A program made the translations under genes and the position numbers. Below the pieces are notes generated by a model, which saw nothing but the letters and a program-made list of their open reading frames with translations, was not told the DNA's origin and did not search any database. 31,605 nt of DNA from JAFGBZ01 sp043817715 (GTDB lineage: Archaea > Iainarchaeota > Iainarchaeia > Iainarchaeales > JAFGBZ01), in NCBI GenBank assembly GCA_043817715.1, contig JBDRGO010000050.1, forward strand, positions 1-31,605, given 5' to 3'. Shown piece by piece: positions 15,834-22,169 of the stretch; positions within the stretch are counted from its first letter, which is position 1; the number at the start of each line of letters is the position of its first letter.

Positions 15834-16322
15834 TCACTTCTTTTCGTATCCTTGTTTTTTCGCTTTTTGAGTTTGGTTTTTTTTGGCAATAAAATAAATT
15901 TGTATTAACAGCATTACTGCCAGTATTGCTGAAAAAGGAATAATTAATTCAGAGAATATTGGAAAAGAAAACTGTTCATTGCTTAAAGGCCAAAGCAGTT
16001 TCACTGGCCAATAAGTGAATAAAACATCAGTCAATCCATGCAATGCAAATCCTCCTGCAAAAGCAAGGAATGAATTCAATTTATTGAGCTTAAAGTATTT
16101 TCCAAGAATTAATGCAATTAAAATTCCAAGAATTAATCCATAAATTGGCGCATGAAATAATTCATGATGGATTTGATAGTATAAATTCATGTCAAAAAAA
16201 ATCGGCAGCCCATCCAAATCAGGAAGCATTCCGGCAATGAATGTAATTAACCAGATTCTTTTGTCCTTGGTTAAAGCCGAAGCAGTAAAATAAGGAATCA
16301 ATCCATGGAATAAAGTAAACAT
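15834..16322 (-). CDS. YdjM/DUF457-like membrane-bound metal-dependent hydrolase
   Basis: This 162-residue protein with about four membrane helices carries the marks of the LexA-regulated/membrane metal hydrolase family (PF04307): HGLIPYF near the start, GMLPDLDGLP, a HH..FHAPIYG cluster, and HGLTDVLFTYWP with conserved His and Asp. These residues could form a metal site at the membrane surface. The enzymatic activity of the family is not well established. A Lys-rich tail follows the last helix. No operon link to its neighbours is evident. Confidence 0.75.
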   Translation of the reverse strand: MFTLFHGLIPYFTASALTKDKRIWLITFIAGMLPDLDGLPIFFDMNLYYQIHHELFHAPIYGLILGILIALILGKYFKLNKLNSFLAFAGGFALHGLTDVLFTYWPVKLLWPLSNEQFSFPIFSELIIPFSAILAVMLLIQIYFIAKKNQTQKAKKQGYEKK

Positions 16323-16412
16323 TTTAATCTCATAAATTAACTGCCTGAATTAATAAATCTGTTTTGGTACAAAAATAATGTATTCAGAAAAATTGATTAA
16401 TTTCTTTTCGCC

Positions 16413-16457
16413 TTTGGCTGATTTAATTAATGCATAATGCTGTTTGGCTGATTAAAT
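16413..16457. repeat. Pair of short direct repeats in an intergenic gap
   Basis: TTTGGCTGATTTAAT (from 16413) recurs as TTTGGCTGATTAAAT (from 16443), 30 bp apart, within the 143-bp gap 16323-16465. A TGGCT core also appears in other gaps of this window (near 6868, 13882, 14810 and 14848). It may be part of promoters or terminators; no function can be assigned. Confidence 0.35.
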
Positions 16458-16465
16458 CAAGACAT

Positions 16466-16966
16466 TCAGAATTCAGTTTTTTCTTCATGATAAAACCTTA
16501 AAAAATTTTCATAAGAAAAGGCAATTGTTGTTTTATTCTCTCTTTTGACTGGTTCTGTTCCTTGTTGTGATGCATAAGCAACAAAGGCTTTGCCCCTAAA
16601 AACCGGGCTGTGGGCTGTTCTAATAAACACATGGACTGCTGGTTGAGCTGTGTTAGACCTGATAAGAGTGCCTTCCGCAATTATTTTTGAAGGGTTTTTT
16701 TTCAAAATTAGTTTTAGTTTTGCGCCTCCTGATAAATTAATTGTGATTCTTTTATCTTCAGTCCATCCTTTAGCCAGTCCTGAAATTTTTTTAATAATAA
16801 ATTCTTTTCTTGCATCCAGCGCTTTTTTTGCAAGGGCTTCATTGATTTCTTGGGTTTTTGCTTTTTCCGGCTTTTCTTGAAATCTTAACCGGTCTCTAAC
16901 CAGCCTAACCCATGCTCTAATTCCTTTTTCTGGCTCTGCAGAAGCAGTTCCTTTTATTTTTCCCAT
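16466..16966 (-). CDS. Hypothetical protein
   Basis: I do not recognise a family. The product (166 aa from the chosen start) has a basic, helical N-terminal half rich in Arg/Lys/Ala and a C-terminal half of alternating beta strands (KRITINLSGGAKLKLILKK, AVHVFIRTAHSPVF). No signal peptide or membrane segment is seen. I choose ATG 16966 because GGAG lies 9 nt upstream and an upstream ATG would include that SD. A TATA-like CTTAAATATGC lies about 30 bp ahead. A nucleic-acid-related role would fit the charge but is not supported by any motif. Confidence 0.7.
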   Translation of the reverse strand: MGKIKGTASAEPEKGIRAWVRLVRDRLRFQEKPEKAKTQEINEALAKKALDARKEFIIKKISGLAKGWTEDKRITINLSGGAKLKLILKKNPSKIIAEGTLIRSNTAQPAVHVFIRTAHSPVFRGKAFVAYASQQGTEPVKRENKTTIAFSYENFLRFYHEEKTEF

Positions 16967-17092
16967 TTTATGCTCCATAAATTATCCCTGCATATTTAAG
17001 CCCTGCTTGTTTTTTATTCTTCAAAGAATTTCTTTTATACAATTATTTTTAATAACTATTGTGTTATTGGTACTTTATTTGAGGTAATTATT

Positions 17093-17236
17093 ATGAATAT
17101 TAAAAAAAACCAGTTTTTGGGTTTAGCGTGTTTTCTTGCATTGATTTTATTTTGGGTTAACATGCCTTTCATTGAAGGAAGAGCAATTGGTTCATTAGTG
17201 TTATTATTGCTTGGAATTTATTTGATGATAAAGTGA
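17093..17236 (+). CDS. Small two-helix membrane protein
   Basis: This 47-residue ORF starts MNIKKNQFLGLACFLALILF and has two hydrophobic helices separated by a short NMPFIEGR loop, ending in LMIK. GAGGTAATT upstream is a good SD and TTTTATAC at about 17033 a plausible TATA box. It resembles the 51-residue protein at 25956-26111 in size and layout. Such mini membrane proteins are common in small archaeal genomes and have no known function. The last 17 nt of the coding region recur exactly at 20731-20747. Confidence 0.6.
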   Translation: MNIKKNQFLGLACFLALILFWVNMPFIEGRAIGSLVLLLLGIYLMIK

Positions 17237-17285
17237 TTTATTAAAGAAAGATTATCTTTGTTTTGTGCATTAATACTTTTATTAT

Positions 17286-17380
17286 GTATACACTAGCCAT
17301 GCGTTGCGATTATAATAGCAGCCTTTATATATTGTTTTTGTGGTGTATAAACGATACATTTAAATAAATGTGGTGTATAC
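17286..17380 (+). promoter_or_regulatory. Repeat-flanked promoter of the Fic-family gene
   Basis: GTGGTGTATA occurs at 17340-17349 and again at 17370-17379, 30 bp apart, on either side of a TATA box (TTTAAATA, 17359-17366). A third, inverted half copy (GTATACAC) is at 17286-17293. The TATA box sits about 27 bp ahead of the ATG at 17390, so the mRNA should be leaderless. Repeats bracketing a TATA box suggest a repressor site, as in autoregulated toxin loci. Confidence 0.5.
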
Positions 17381-17389
17381 TTATTTGTT

Positions 17390-18293
17390 ATGGTGTTTGT
17401 AAGAAAAATTAATGATTATTATGTTTTGGTTCATTCAGTTAGAAAAGGCAAGAAAGTAGTTAAGGAATCAAAATATATTGGAAAAAAACTTCCTTCTAAG
17501 GTTAGATTAGAGCAGTTAAAGAAAGAGTTTTTGAAAGAAATTAAGGGTGAGAGATATAAGTTTTTTTCTGCTGAAGAAATTGAATTAATTGAAAAGAAAA
17601 AAAAAAGAGTATTCAAATGGTTTAAAAAAATTGAGTTCTTTGGAGAAAAAAAAGTATTTGAAGAATTTCATGATTCGTTTTACTTATGACAGCAGCAAGC
17701 TTTCAGGCGTTAAGGTTACTTTGCGCCAAACTTCTCTTATTTTAAAGGATGGAATTGTTCCTAAAGGATTCAAGAATTTGAAGACAGTTAAGGAATTGGA
17801 GAATCATGAAAAAGGCGTTGTGGCAATAACTAAATTTAAGGGAAAACTTGATGTTAAATTCATTAAAAAACTGCATAAAATTTTGATGTCTGGAGTTAAT
17901 GATGAAATTGCAGGAAAACTTAGAAGTGAGTTGCATAGAAATGTTGAGATTGCGGGAACTGTTTTTGTTCCCCCTAAATGGAATGAATTAGATAAAGAGT
18001 TTAAAGAATTTTTTAAATGGTATAAATCTAATAATAGAAAATTGCATGCAGTAGAGTTAAGTGCTTTGATTCATTTAAAATTGATTTCTTTGCAGCCTTT
18101 TGCTGATGGTAACAGCAGGGTTTCCCGTTTGCTAATGAACTGGATTTTATGGAAAAAAAATTATCCAATGATTGACATTAAAGTGGAAGACTTAGAAAAT
18201 TATTACAATGCATTGGATAAATATCAGATTGAACACAAAGAAAAACCATTCGTTAAATACATTAAAGAAAAATACTTTGAAACAAAAAAATAG
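17390..18293 (+). pseudogene. Fic-family protein, frameshifted in a poly-A run and missing catalytic residues
   Basis: Frame 1 (17390-17689) encodes the N-terminal part found in archaeal Fic proteins (MVFVRKI..., a short basic beta domain). The Fic domain continues in the +1 frame to 18293. The switch maps to ten A's at 17597-17606; nine would join the frames as IEKKKKEYSNGLKKLS. The Fic core HPFxDGNGRxxR reads QPFADGNSRVSR (around 18106-18141), so the catalytic His is Gln and the second Gly is Ser. The inhibitory-helix motif S/TxxxE(G/N) reads SSKLSG, without its Glu. AMPylation is therefore unlikely even if the frame is restored by slippage. It is probably a decaying toxin, or less likely a pseudoenzyme made by transcriptional slippage. 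Confidence 0.8.
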
Positions 18294-18311
18294 GCAACCA
18301 TTATGCAATAA

Positions 18312-18401
18312 CACCCGATTGTAGACACTGAAAACAAAGTAATTATTGTAGGCGGCGAAGAAAAAGAATCAAAAAGAACTATTTGTGTGGTAGGGAAATG
18401 A
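18312..18401 (+). pseudogene. Short coding remnant upstream of the IS element
   Basis: An open stretch without a start codon encodes HPIVDTENKVIIVGG, then a charged segment and ICVVGK before TGA. An ATG overlapping that stop opens another short frame (MSFFADIEKSKS) that runs into the target duplication; removing the IS gives only about 20 codons ending in TAA. No family is recognised. These look like leftovers of a disrupted gene between fic and the cassette. The surrounding 172 bp (18294-18465) show nothing else. Confidence 0.35.
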
Positions 18402-18430
18402 GTTTTTTTGCAGATATAGAAAAAAGCAAA

Positions 18431-18445
18431 TCCTGCCTACTAAAA
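18431..18445. repeat. Left target-site duplication of the IS
   Basis: TCCTGCCTACTAAAA directly abuts the left inverted repeat and is identical to 19345-19359. Confidence 0.9.
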
Positions 18446-19344
18446 TGTGATGTCTAGAAAATATGTCACTGGTTGAGGTATCTTGTTTTTGGTGTTTCGT
18501 ATGCTAGACTTTGGTGTGGTCTTTTGTAGTTGTAGTATTTAATGAATTTTGTTAGGTTGTTGAATGGTTTGCTTTCTTGTATGTATGTTAGCCACCATCG
18601 TTCTATTTTGCCTGTTGTTTGTGGGTGTTGGATTCTTCCAACAATGTGTTTAATGCCTAACTTCTCAAGTTCAGTTTGATATTTTGATCCTTGTTTTTTC
18701 CAGTATTGTGTTCCATGGTCTGTTAGTATTTCTCTTGGATAAACATATTTCTTTGCTGACTTGTGTAATAGTTTCAATGTGTTTTCTGTTGTTGCTTCTG
18801 TAAACTTGCTTGCTCCAACTATAAATCTAGAATAGTCATCTAGGTAAGCTGTTAACCAACAGTCTTCTTCACTCAACCATTTCCAGTCTGTTTGCCATAA
18901 ACTGTTAGGATTCTGCCTTTCAAAACGAATGTACTTGTATCTCTTACTTTTCTTTGGTTCTTTTTTGATTTCTCCTCTTTCAATTAAAATCTTATGAACT
19001 GCATTATGAGACAACTTTAATCCCTGTTGTTTATTTAGCATGAAAGTTAATTTATGCACTCCCCAACTAGTTTCACGTTTCAACTCAACAATCCTATCAC
19101 GCAGTTCTTGAGGATATTCCTTTTTTGGTCTGCCAATATCCTCATAAACCAAAAACTCTTGACTAGCCAATCTATAAACATGCCTCTTAGAAACATCAAA
19201 ATGTTTACTCAAAACAGAAGCAGAAACACCACTCCGAAAATCCTTAACAATCTTTTTCTTTGCACGAAAAGACAACCTCAAATAAATCACTCAAAGAAAC
19301 AGAACAAGCAAAAATAAAGAGTGACATTATTTCAGGACATCACA
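18446..19344 (-). mobile_element. Complete IS481-family-like insertion sequence (899 bp)
   Basis: The ends are 25-bp imperfect inverted repeats (18446-18470 and 19320-19344), both starting TGTGATGTC and ending ATGTCACT when read inward, 21 of 25 positions matching. They are flanked by a perfect 15-bp direct repeat. TGT...ACA termini, a single DDE transposase and long target duplications are all known for IS481. The element is slightly shorter than most members. Perfect duplications and an intact transposase indicate a recent insertion, between the fic remnant and the protease cassette. Confidence 0.9.
18466..19290 (-). CDS. IS481-like transposase
   Basis: A 274-residue DDE transposase. An N-terminal helix-turn-helix (about residues 10-45, ending KRHVYRLASQ) is followed by an HTH_29/38-type linker and an rve integrase core. 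The catalytic acids are Asp135 (WQTDWKW), Asp191 (LTDHGTQYW) and Glu230 (GKIERWW), with 38 residues between the last two. The C terminus has the family motif YNYKRPHQSLAYETP. Translation probably starts at GTG 19290 just inside the right repeat; the stop lies in the left repeat. All catalytic residues are present, so it is likely active. Confidence 0.93.
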   Translation of the reverse strand: MIYLRLSFRAKKKIVKDFRSGVSASVLSKHFDVSKRHVYRLASQEFLVYEDIGRPKKEYPQELRDRIVELKRETSWGVHKLTFMLNKQQGLKLSHNAVHKILIERGEIKKEPKKSKRYKYIRFERQNPNSLWQTDWKWLSEEDCWLTAYLDDYSRFIVGASKFTEATTENTLKLLHKSAKKYVYPREILTDHGTQYWKKQGSKYQTELEKLGIKHIVGRIQHPQTTGKIERWWLTYIQESKPFNNLTKFIKYYNYKRPHQSLAYETPKTRYLNQ

Positions 19345-19359
19345 TCCTGCCTACTAAAA
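19345..19359. repeat. Right target-site duplication of the IS
   Basis: TCCTGCCTACTAAAA follows the right inverted repeat and matches 18431-18445 exactly. Confidence 0.9.
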
Positions 19360-19398
19360 ACATACCTTTATTAACCACTATAGATATTATGTTACTCT

Positions 19399-19527
19399 AT
19401 GGTTGCAGGAAAATTTACAACAATTCAATTAAGCCCTGAAACAAGGGACAAGTTAAGGGATATGGGTAAAAAAGGGGAAACATACGAAGATATCATTCTG
19501 AGATTGCTTAAATCTAAGAAAAAATAA
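19399..19527 (+). CDS. Small DUF7557/antitoxin-like protein
   Basis: A 42-residue ORF starting MVAGKFTTIQLSPETRDKL, then a YEDIILRLLKSKKK tail. The pattern of a beta strand with TTIQLS, a short helix with KL, and a final YEDII-RLL helix is typical of archaeal VapB-like/DUF7557 proteins, which are thought to be small DNA-binding regulators or antitoxins. No toxin of the VapC type is beside it. TATAGATAT at about 19380 suggests a leaderless transcript. It leads a same-strand cluster ending in the caspase-like protein at 20001, so it may regulate that cassette. Confidence 0.65.
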   Translation: MVAGKFTTIQLSPETRDKLRDMGKKGETYEDIILRLLKSKKK

Positions 19528-19542
19528 AGGTTTTTTTATTTA

Positions 19543-19785
19543 ATGCAAGGTTATTATAATAGATTGAATCTATTGGTTAATATGGATAAATTGGATTTTA
19601 AGGCTTTAAGGCAGAAATTCTTGGATTTGTATGTGAATTTGCCTATTCCTTTAAGAAGGGAAATTATTGCAGTAATTAATTCAGAACCAGTTTCATGGAA
19701 TATAGCATATACAGAAATCAAAGCAAATACTGAATTTGGAAAAAAAATATTAAAAGAAATTAATAAATTAAAATTATTAAATTGA
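19543..19785 (+). CDS. Conserved small protein of the protease cassette
   Basis: Up to 80 residues; an internal ATG at 19582 (MDKLDFKALRQKF) may be the real start since no SD precedes either and the first 13 residues look unconserved in character. The core reads LPIPLRREIIAVINSEPVSWNIAYTEIK, then a helix ending in GKKILKEINKLKLL. It looks mostly helical, soluble and charged. I recall similar orphan proteins in other archaeal genomes but know no function. It lies between the DUF7557-like protein and the next small ORF, 15 nt and 9 nt from its neighbours. Confidence 0.6.
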   Translation: MQGYYNRLNLLVNMDKLDFKALRQKFLDLYVNLPIPLRREIIAVINSEPVSWNIAYTEIKANTEFGKKILKEINKLKLLN

Positions 19786-19794
19786 ATTGGTTTT

Positions 19795-20004
19795 ATGATT
19801 CCAAAAGAAGCAAAAGCACTCGTATTGGAAAGAATAATAAATTATCTTCCAGAAGACGCTAAATTAATGGTTGCGAATGAATCATCCATAACAAAAAAAG
19901 AATTAATTGAACATGTTAAAAAAATGGATTTAGTCGGAAAAGAATACATTGAAATGGAATTACTCTATTTGAGAAATATTGTTAAAAGGCATGGTGCCAA
20001 ATGA
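19795..20004 (+). CDS. Small protein translationally coupled to the caspase-like gene
   Basis: A 69-residue acidic/helical protein starting MIPKEAKALVLERIINYLPE. Its middle (KLMVANESSITKKELIEHVKKM) looks like a short beta hairpin followed by a helix, the shape of small archaeal partner proteins related to DUF5752, though I am not sure of the family. Its TGA overlaps the ATG of the next gene (ATGA), so it is made together with the predicted protease. That coupling suggests a direct partner such as an inhibitor, sensor or substrate. Confidence 0.6.
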   Translation: MIPKEAKALVLERIINYLPEDAKLMVANESSITKKELIEHVKKMDLVGKEYIEMELLYLRNIVKRHGAK

Positions 20005-20696
20005 GCTTCCTAATAACCAGATCAGAACACGATGACTCGAATTATTATTTATCTGAATACTCAAAAGAAATAATTAAAACCGCTGAACAAAAAGGAATTA
20101 AAGTATTTGACTGCAATAAAGAAAATGCTTCAAAAGAAAAAGTAAGCATATTGCTTAAAACAAAAAATCCTGAATTTGTAATGTTTAATGGGCATGGCTC
20201 AGAAGAAATAATTACCGGACACAAATTTGAACCAATAATAAGATTAGAAGACTCAAAATTATTAGAAAACAAAATCATTTATGCGAGAGCATGCAATACA
20301 TCAAAAAAACTAGGCAAAAAATGCACTGAAAACAAAAAAACAGCATATATTGGATACAATAAAAAATTCAAATTATGGATGAACAATAATTACTCTCATA
20401 CTCCATTAAAAGACCCTTACGCTGAACCCTTCCTCAAAACCACAAACCAAATACCAATAACAATAATAAAAGGAAGCACAGCACAAGAAGCACACGAAAA
20501 AGGAATCAATGCAATAGAAAAAGAAATAGAAAAACTAGAAAGAACCGATGCGCCAAAAGAACTACAATTCCTGTTACCTGCACTATATTGGAACCAACAA
20601 GCACAAACAATACAAGGAAACAGAAATAAACAAATAAAAAGCCAAACGATAAAAATAAATATTTCAAATCCCCATTTTTTTCAAGTACAGCAATAA
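20001..20696 (+). CDS. Caspase-fold (CHAT/C25-like) predicted cysteine protease
   Basis: A 231-residue protein. A strand ending EFVMFNGHGSEE places His65 in the N-G-H-G context of clan CD proteases; a later strand KIIYARACNTSKKLG places Cys98 in an A-C position after a hydrophobic strand, the usual His-Cys dyad spacing. KTAYIGYNKKFKLW and the AQEAHEKGINAIEKEI helix match the C-terminal part of CHAT/gingipain-type folds. No signal peptide or membrane segment is present, so it acts in the cytosol. It is smaller than most CHAT proteins and has no fused repeats. In bacteria such proteases serve in defence and programmed death, and a similar role is inferred here. Confidence 0.65.
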   Translation: MSFLITRSEHDDSNYYLSEYSKEIIKTAEQKGIKVFDCNKENASKEKVSILLKTKNPEFVMFNGHGSEEIITGHKFEPIIRLEDSKLLENKIIYARACNTSKKLGKKCTENKKTAYIGYNKKFKLWMNNNYSHTPLKDPYAEPFLKTTNQIPITIIKGSTAQEAHEKGINAIEKEIEKLERTDAPKELQFLLPALYWNQQAQTIQGNRNKQIKSQTIKINISNPHFFQVQQ

Positions 20697-20700
20697 AAAA

Positions 20701-20711
20701 GTGTATATAAC
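20701..20711 (+). promoter_or_regulatory. TATA box ahead of the methyltransferase-JAMM gene
   Basis: GTGTATATAAC is a strong TATA box about 45 bp ahead of the ATG at 20750; GTGATT just before the ATG serves as SD. It implies that the fusion gene is transcribed separately from the cassette, although read-through is possible. Confidence 0.45.
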
Positions 20712-20749
20712 TTATAGTGTGCGTTGGTTATTGATGATAAAGTGATTAA

Positions 20750-22168
20750 ATGCCTCGTTGGAAAACAACATCGGACAGAAAATTTGTTGTTCCTCGTGCT
20801 TTTGAGAAGGTAAAAATGCATAATTTTTCTAAGGAAAGCATCAATTCTTGGCTTCCTTCTAGAAAAGATATTAGAAGAATAGTTTCATCTGTTAGGCACA
20901 TGCATAAAGTTATGGGTTTTGAAGGTAAACCAACTGTTTTAGAAATTGGTGGAGGAAATGGTTTTTTTGCAAGACTTTTAGCAGAAGAAGGAATTCAAGT
21001 AGTTGTTTTAGATCCTAATGTGCATAAAGATCATTTTTGTGGGCATCCAAATATAACTGAATTAAGAACTTGGCTTGGGACAGTAGCAGATGCAAGAAGA
21101 CAGTTGAGTAGAGCTAAACCTGAAGATAGAAAACATGCTCAAAAAAAATTAGAATTATTTGAAAAACTTATTAGACAAAGAATTCCAAATGTTTCAGAAC
21201 TTAAAGGGACTGGTTTGATTCCAAAAAATATTTCAGCAGTAATTAATATGTGGCCTTCAGAAGGCATTGGTTTGGATCCAGAATTACGGGCTTTAAAAGC
21301 ACCATTAATAATTACTGGTCTTGAAAAAGGTGATGCAACAGGAATTGATAATCAATTTCATCCAGGAAGAAATTATAAAAAAGTTGCTGAATGGTCTGGA
21401 ATTACTCATTATGATACATATAGAATTTCAGAGGGAAGGCATTATGAAAATCTGCCTGGTTTAACTACTGAAACTCATGTTCGAAGAGATTTAGTTCATC
21501 ACAGAAGTTCTTTAATTGAAAGAATGCGTCGTTCAGATAGAAGACCTGGAAGATATCATTGGGAAAAAGATTTTGAAGATGAATTTGATTCAGCAAATCA
21601 ATTAGCAGCAAAACTTGATGATCCAAAAAAAGCAGGCACATTAGAAGTTATTAGAAACACTCCTGAATTAGCTTTTTTGGAAAATGGTTGGAGGCAAAGA
21701 AAAAACGGTGCTGTTGAAGTTCTTGCTTTTTCTGAAAGAAGTTCACTATATCCTGAACTTTTGAAATTAAAAAAAGGAGAAGTATTCATACATAATCATC
21801 CTCCAAATGAAAAATCAGCTCATCCGGCTTTTCCTTCAGAAGGCGATTTACTTCATTGGGTAAAAGAAAGGACGGAACAGGGTTCTAAACATGAACGCCA
21901 ACAAATTGTTTGTATTGGAAGAAAAGGAGAAATAATTGGAGTAACAACTTTGGATTTATTGCCTGAAAGCAGTTTTCGTAGAAAAGGGGAGCTTAATATG
22001 GCTATACCAATACTGAAAACAACTGCTCGTAGTTATTTAAGAATTTCAAATGAAAAAAAACCAAAAGCACTTAGAGATCTATTTGGAATTGCTATTTCTT
22101 TTAAGCCAATGAAAGGATATTATTTGGATAAAAAAACAGGTAGATACGAAAAACGAGTTAAAAAATAA
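20750..22168 (+). CDS. Methyltransferase-like domain fused to a JAMM/JAB-like metallopeptidase domain
   Basis: The 472-residue protein has a SAM-binding Rossmann motif at residues 63-90 (VLEIGGGNGFFARLL, then acidic VVLDPN). The middle (240-330) is Arg/His-rich. The C-terminal domain carries VFIHNHPP...FPSEGDLLHW (346-370): H348-x-H350-P and S363-x-x-D366, the metal-site pattern of JAMM/JAB enzymes including RadC-like and toxin-associated versions, with a somewhat longer spacer than usual; Glu323 or Glu329 could be the catalytic acid. I know no characterised protein with this architecture. It may methylate and deconjugate or cleave the same target. The adjacent predicted protease suggests a shared island. 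Confidence 0.65.
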   Translation: MPRWKTTSDRKFVVPRAFEKVKMHNFSKESINSWLPSRKDIRRIVSSVRHMHKVMGFEGKPTVLEIGGGNGFFARLLAEEGIQVVVLDPNVHKDHFCGHPNITELRTWLGTVADARRQLSRAKPEDRKHAQKKLELFEKLIRQRIPNVSELKGTGLIPKNISAVINMWPSEGIGLDPELRALKAPLIITGLEKGDATGIDNQFHPGRNYKKVAEWSGITHYDTYRISEGRHYENLPGLTTETHVRRDLVHHRSSLIERMRRSDRRPGRYHWEKDFEDEFDSANQLAAKLDDPKKAGTLEVIRNTPELAFLENGWRQRKNGAVEVLAFSERSSLYPELLKLKKGEVFIHNHPPNEKSAHPAFPSEGDLLHWVKERTEQGSKHERQQIVCIGRKGEIIGVTTLDLLPESSFRRKGELNMAIPILKTTARSYLRISNEKKPKALRDLFGIAISFKPMKGYYLDKKTGRYEKRVKK

Positions 22169-22169
22169 T

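Noticed and set aside
16413..16457. TGGCT-containing intergenic repeats as a mobile element
   Set aside because: Copies are too short and too divergent, without terminal repeats or duplications.
16498..16680. 60-codon minus-strand ORF in a second frame of the 16466-16966 gene
   Set aside because: Alternative-frame shadow without SD or recognisable content.
18312..18455. A gene interrupted by the IS
   Set aside because: Removing the IS and one target copy restores only a frame of about 20 codons, so no substantial gene was split.
19054..19317. 87-codon plus-strand ORF inside the IS
   Set aside because: Antisense to the transposase; IS481 elements carry a single ORF.
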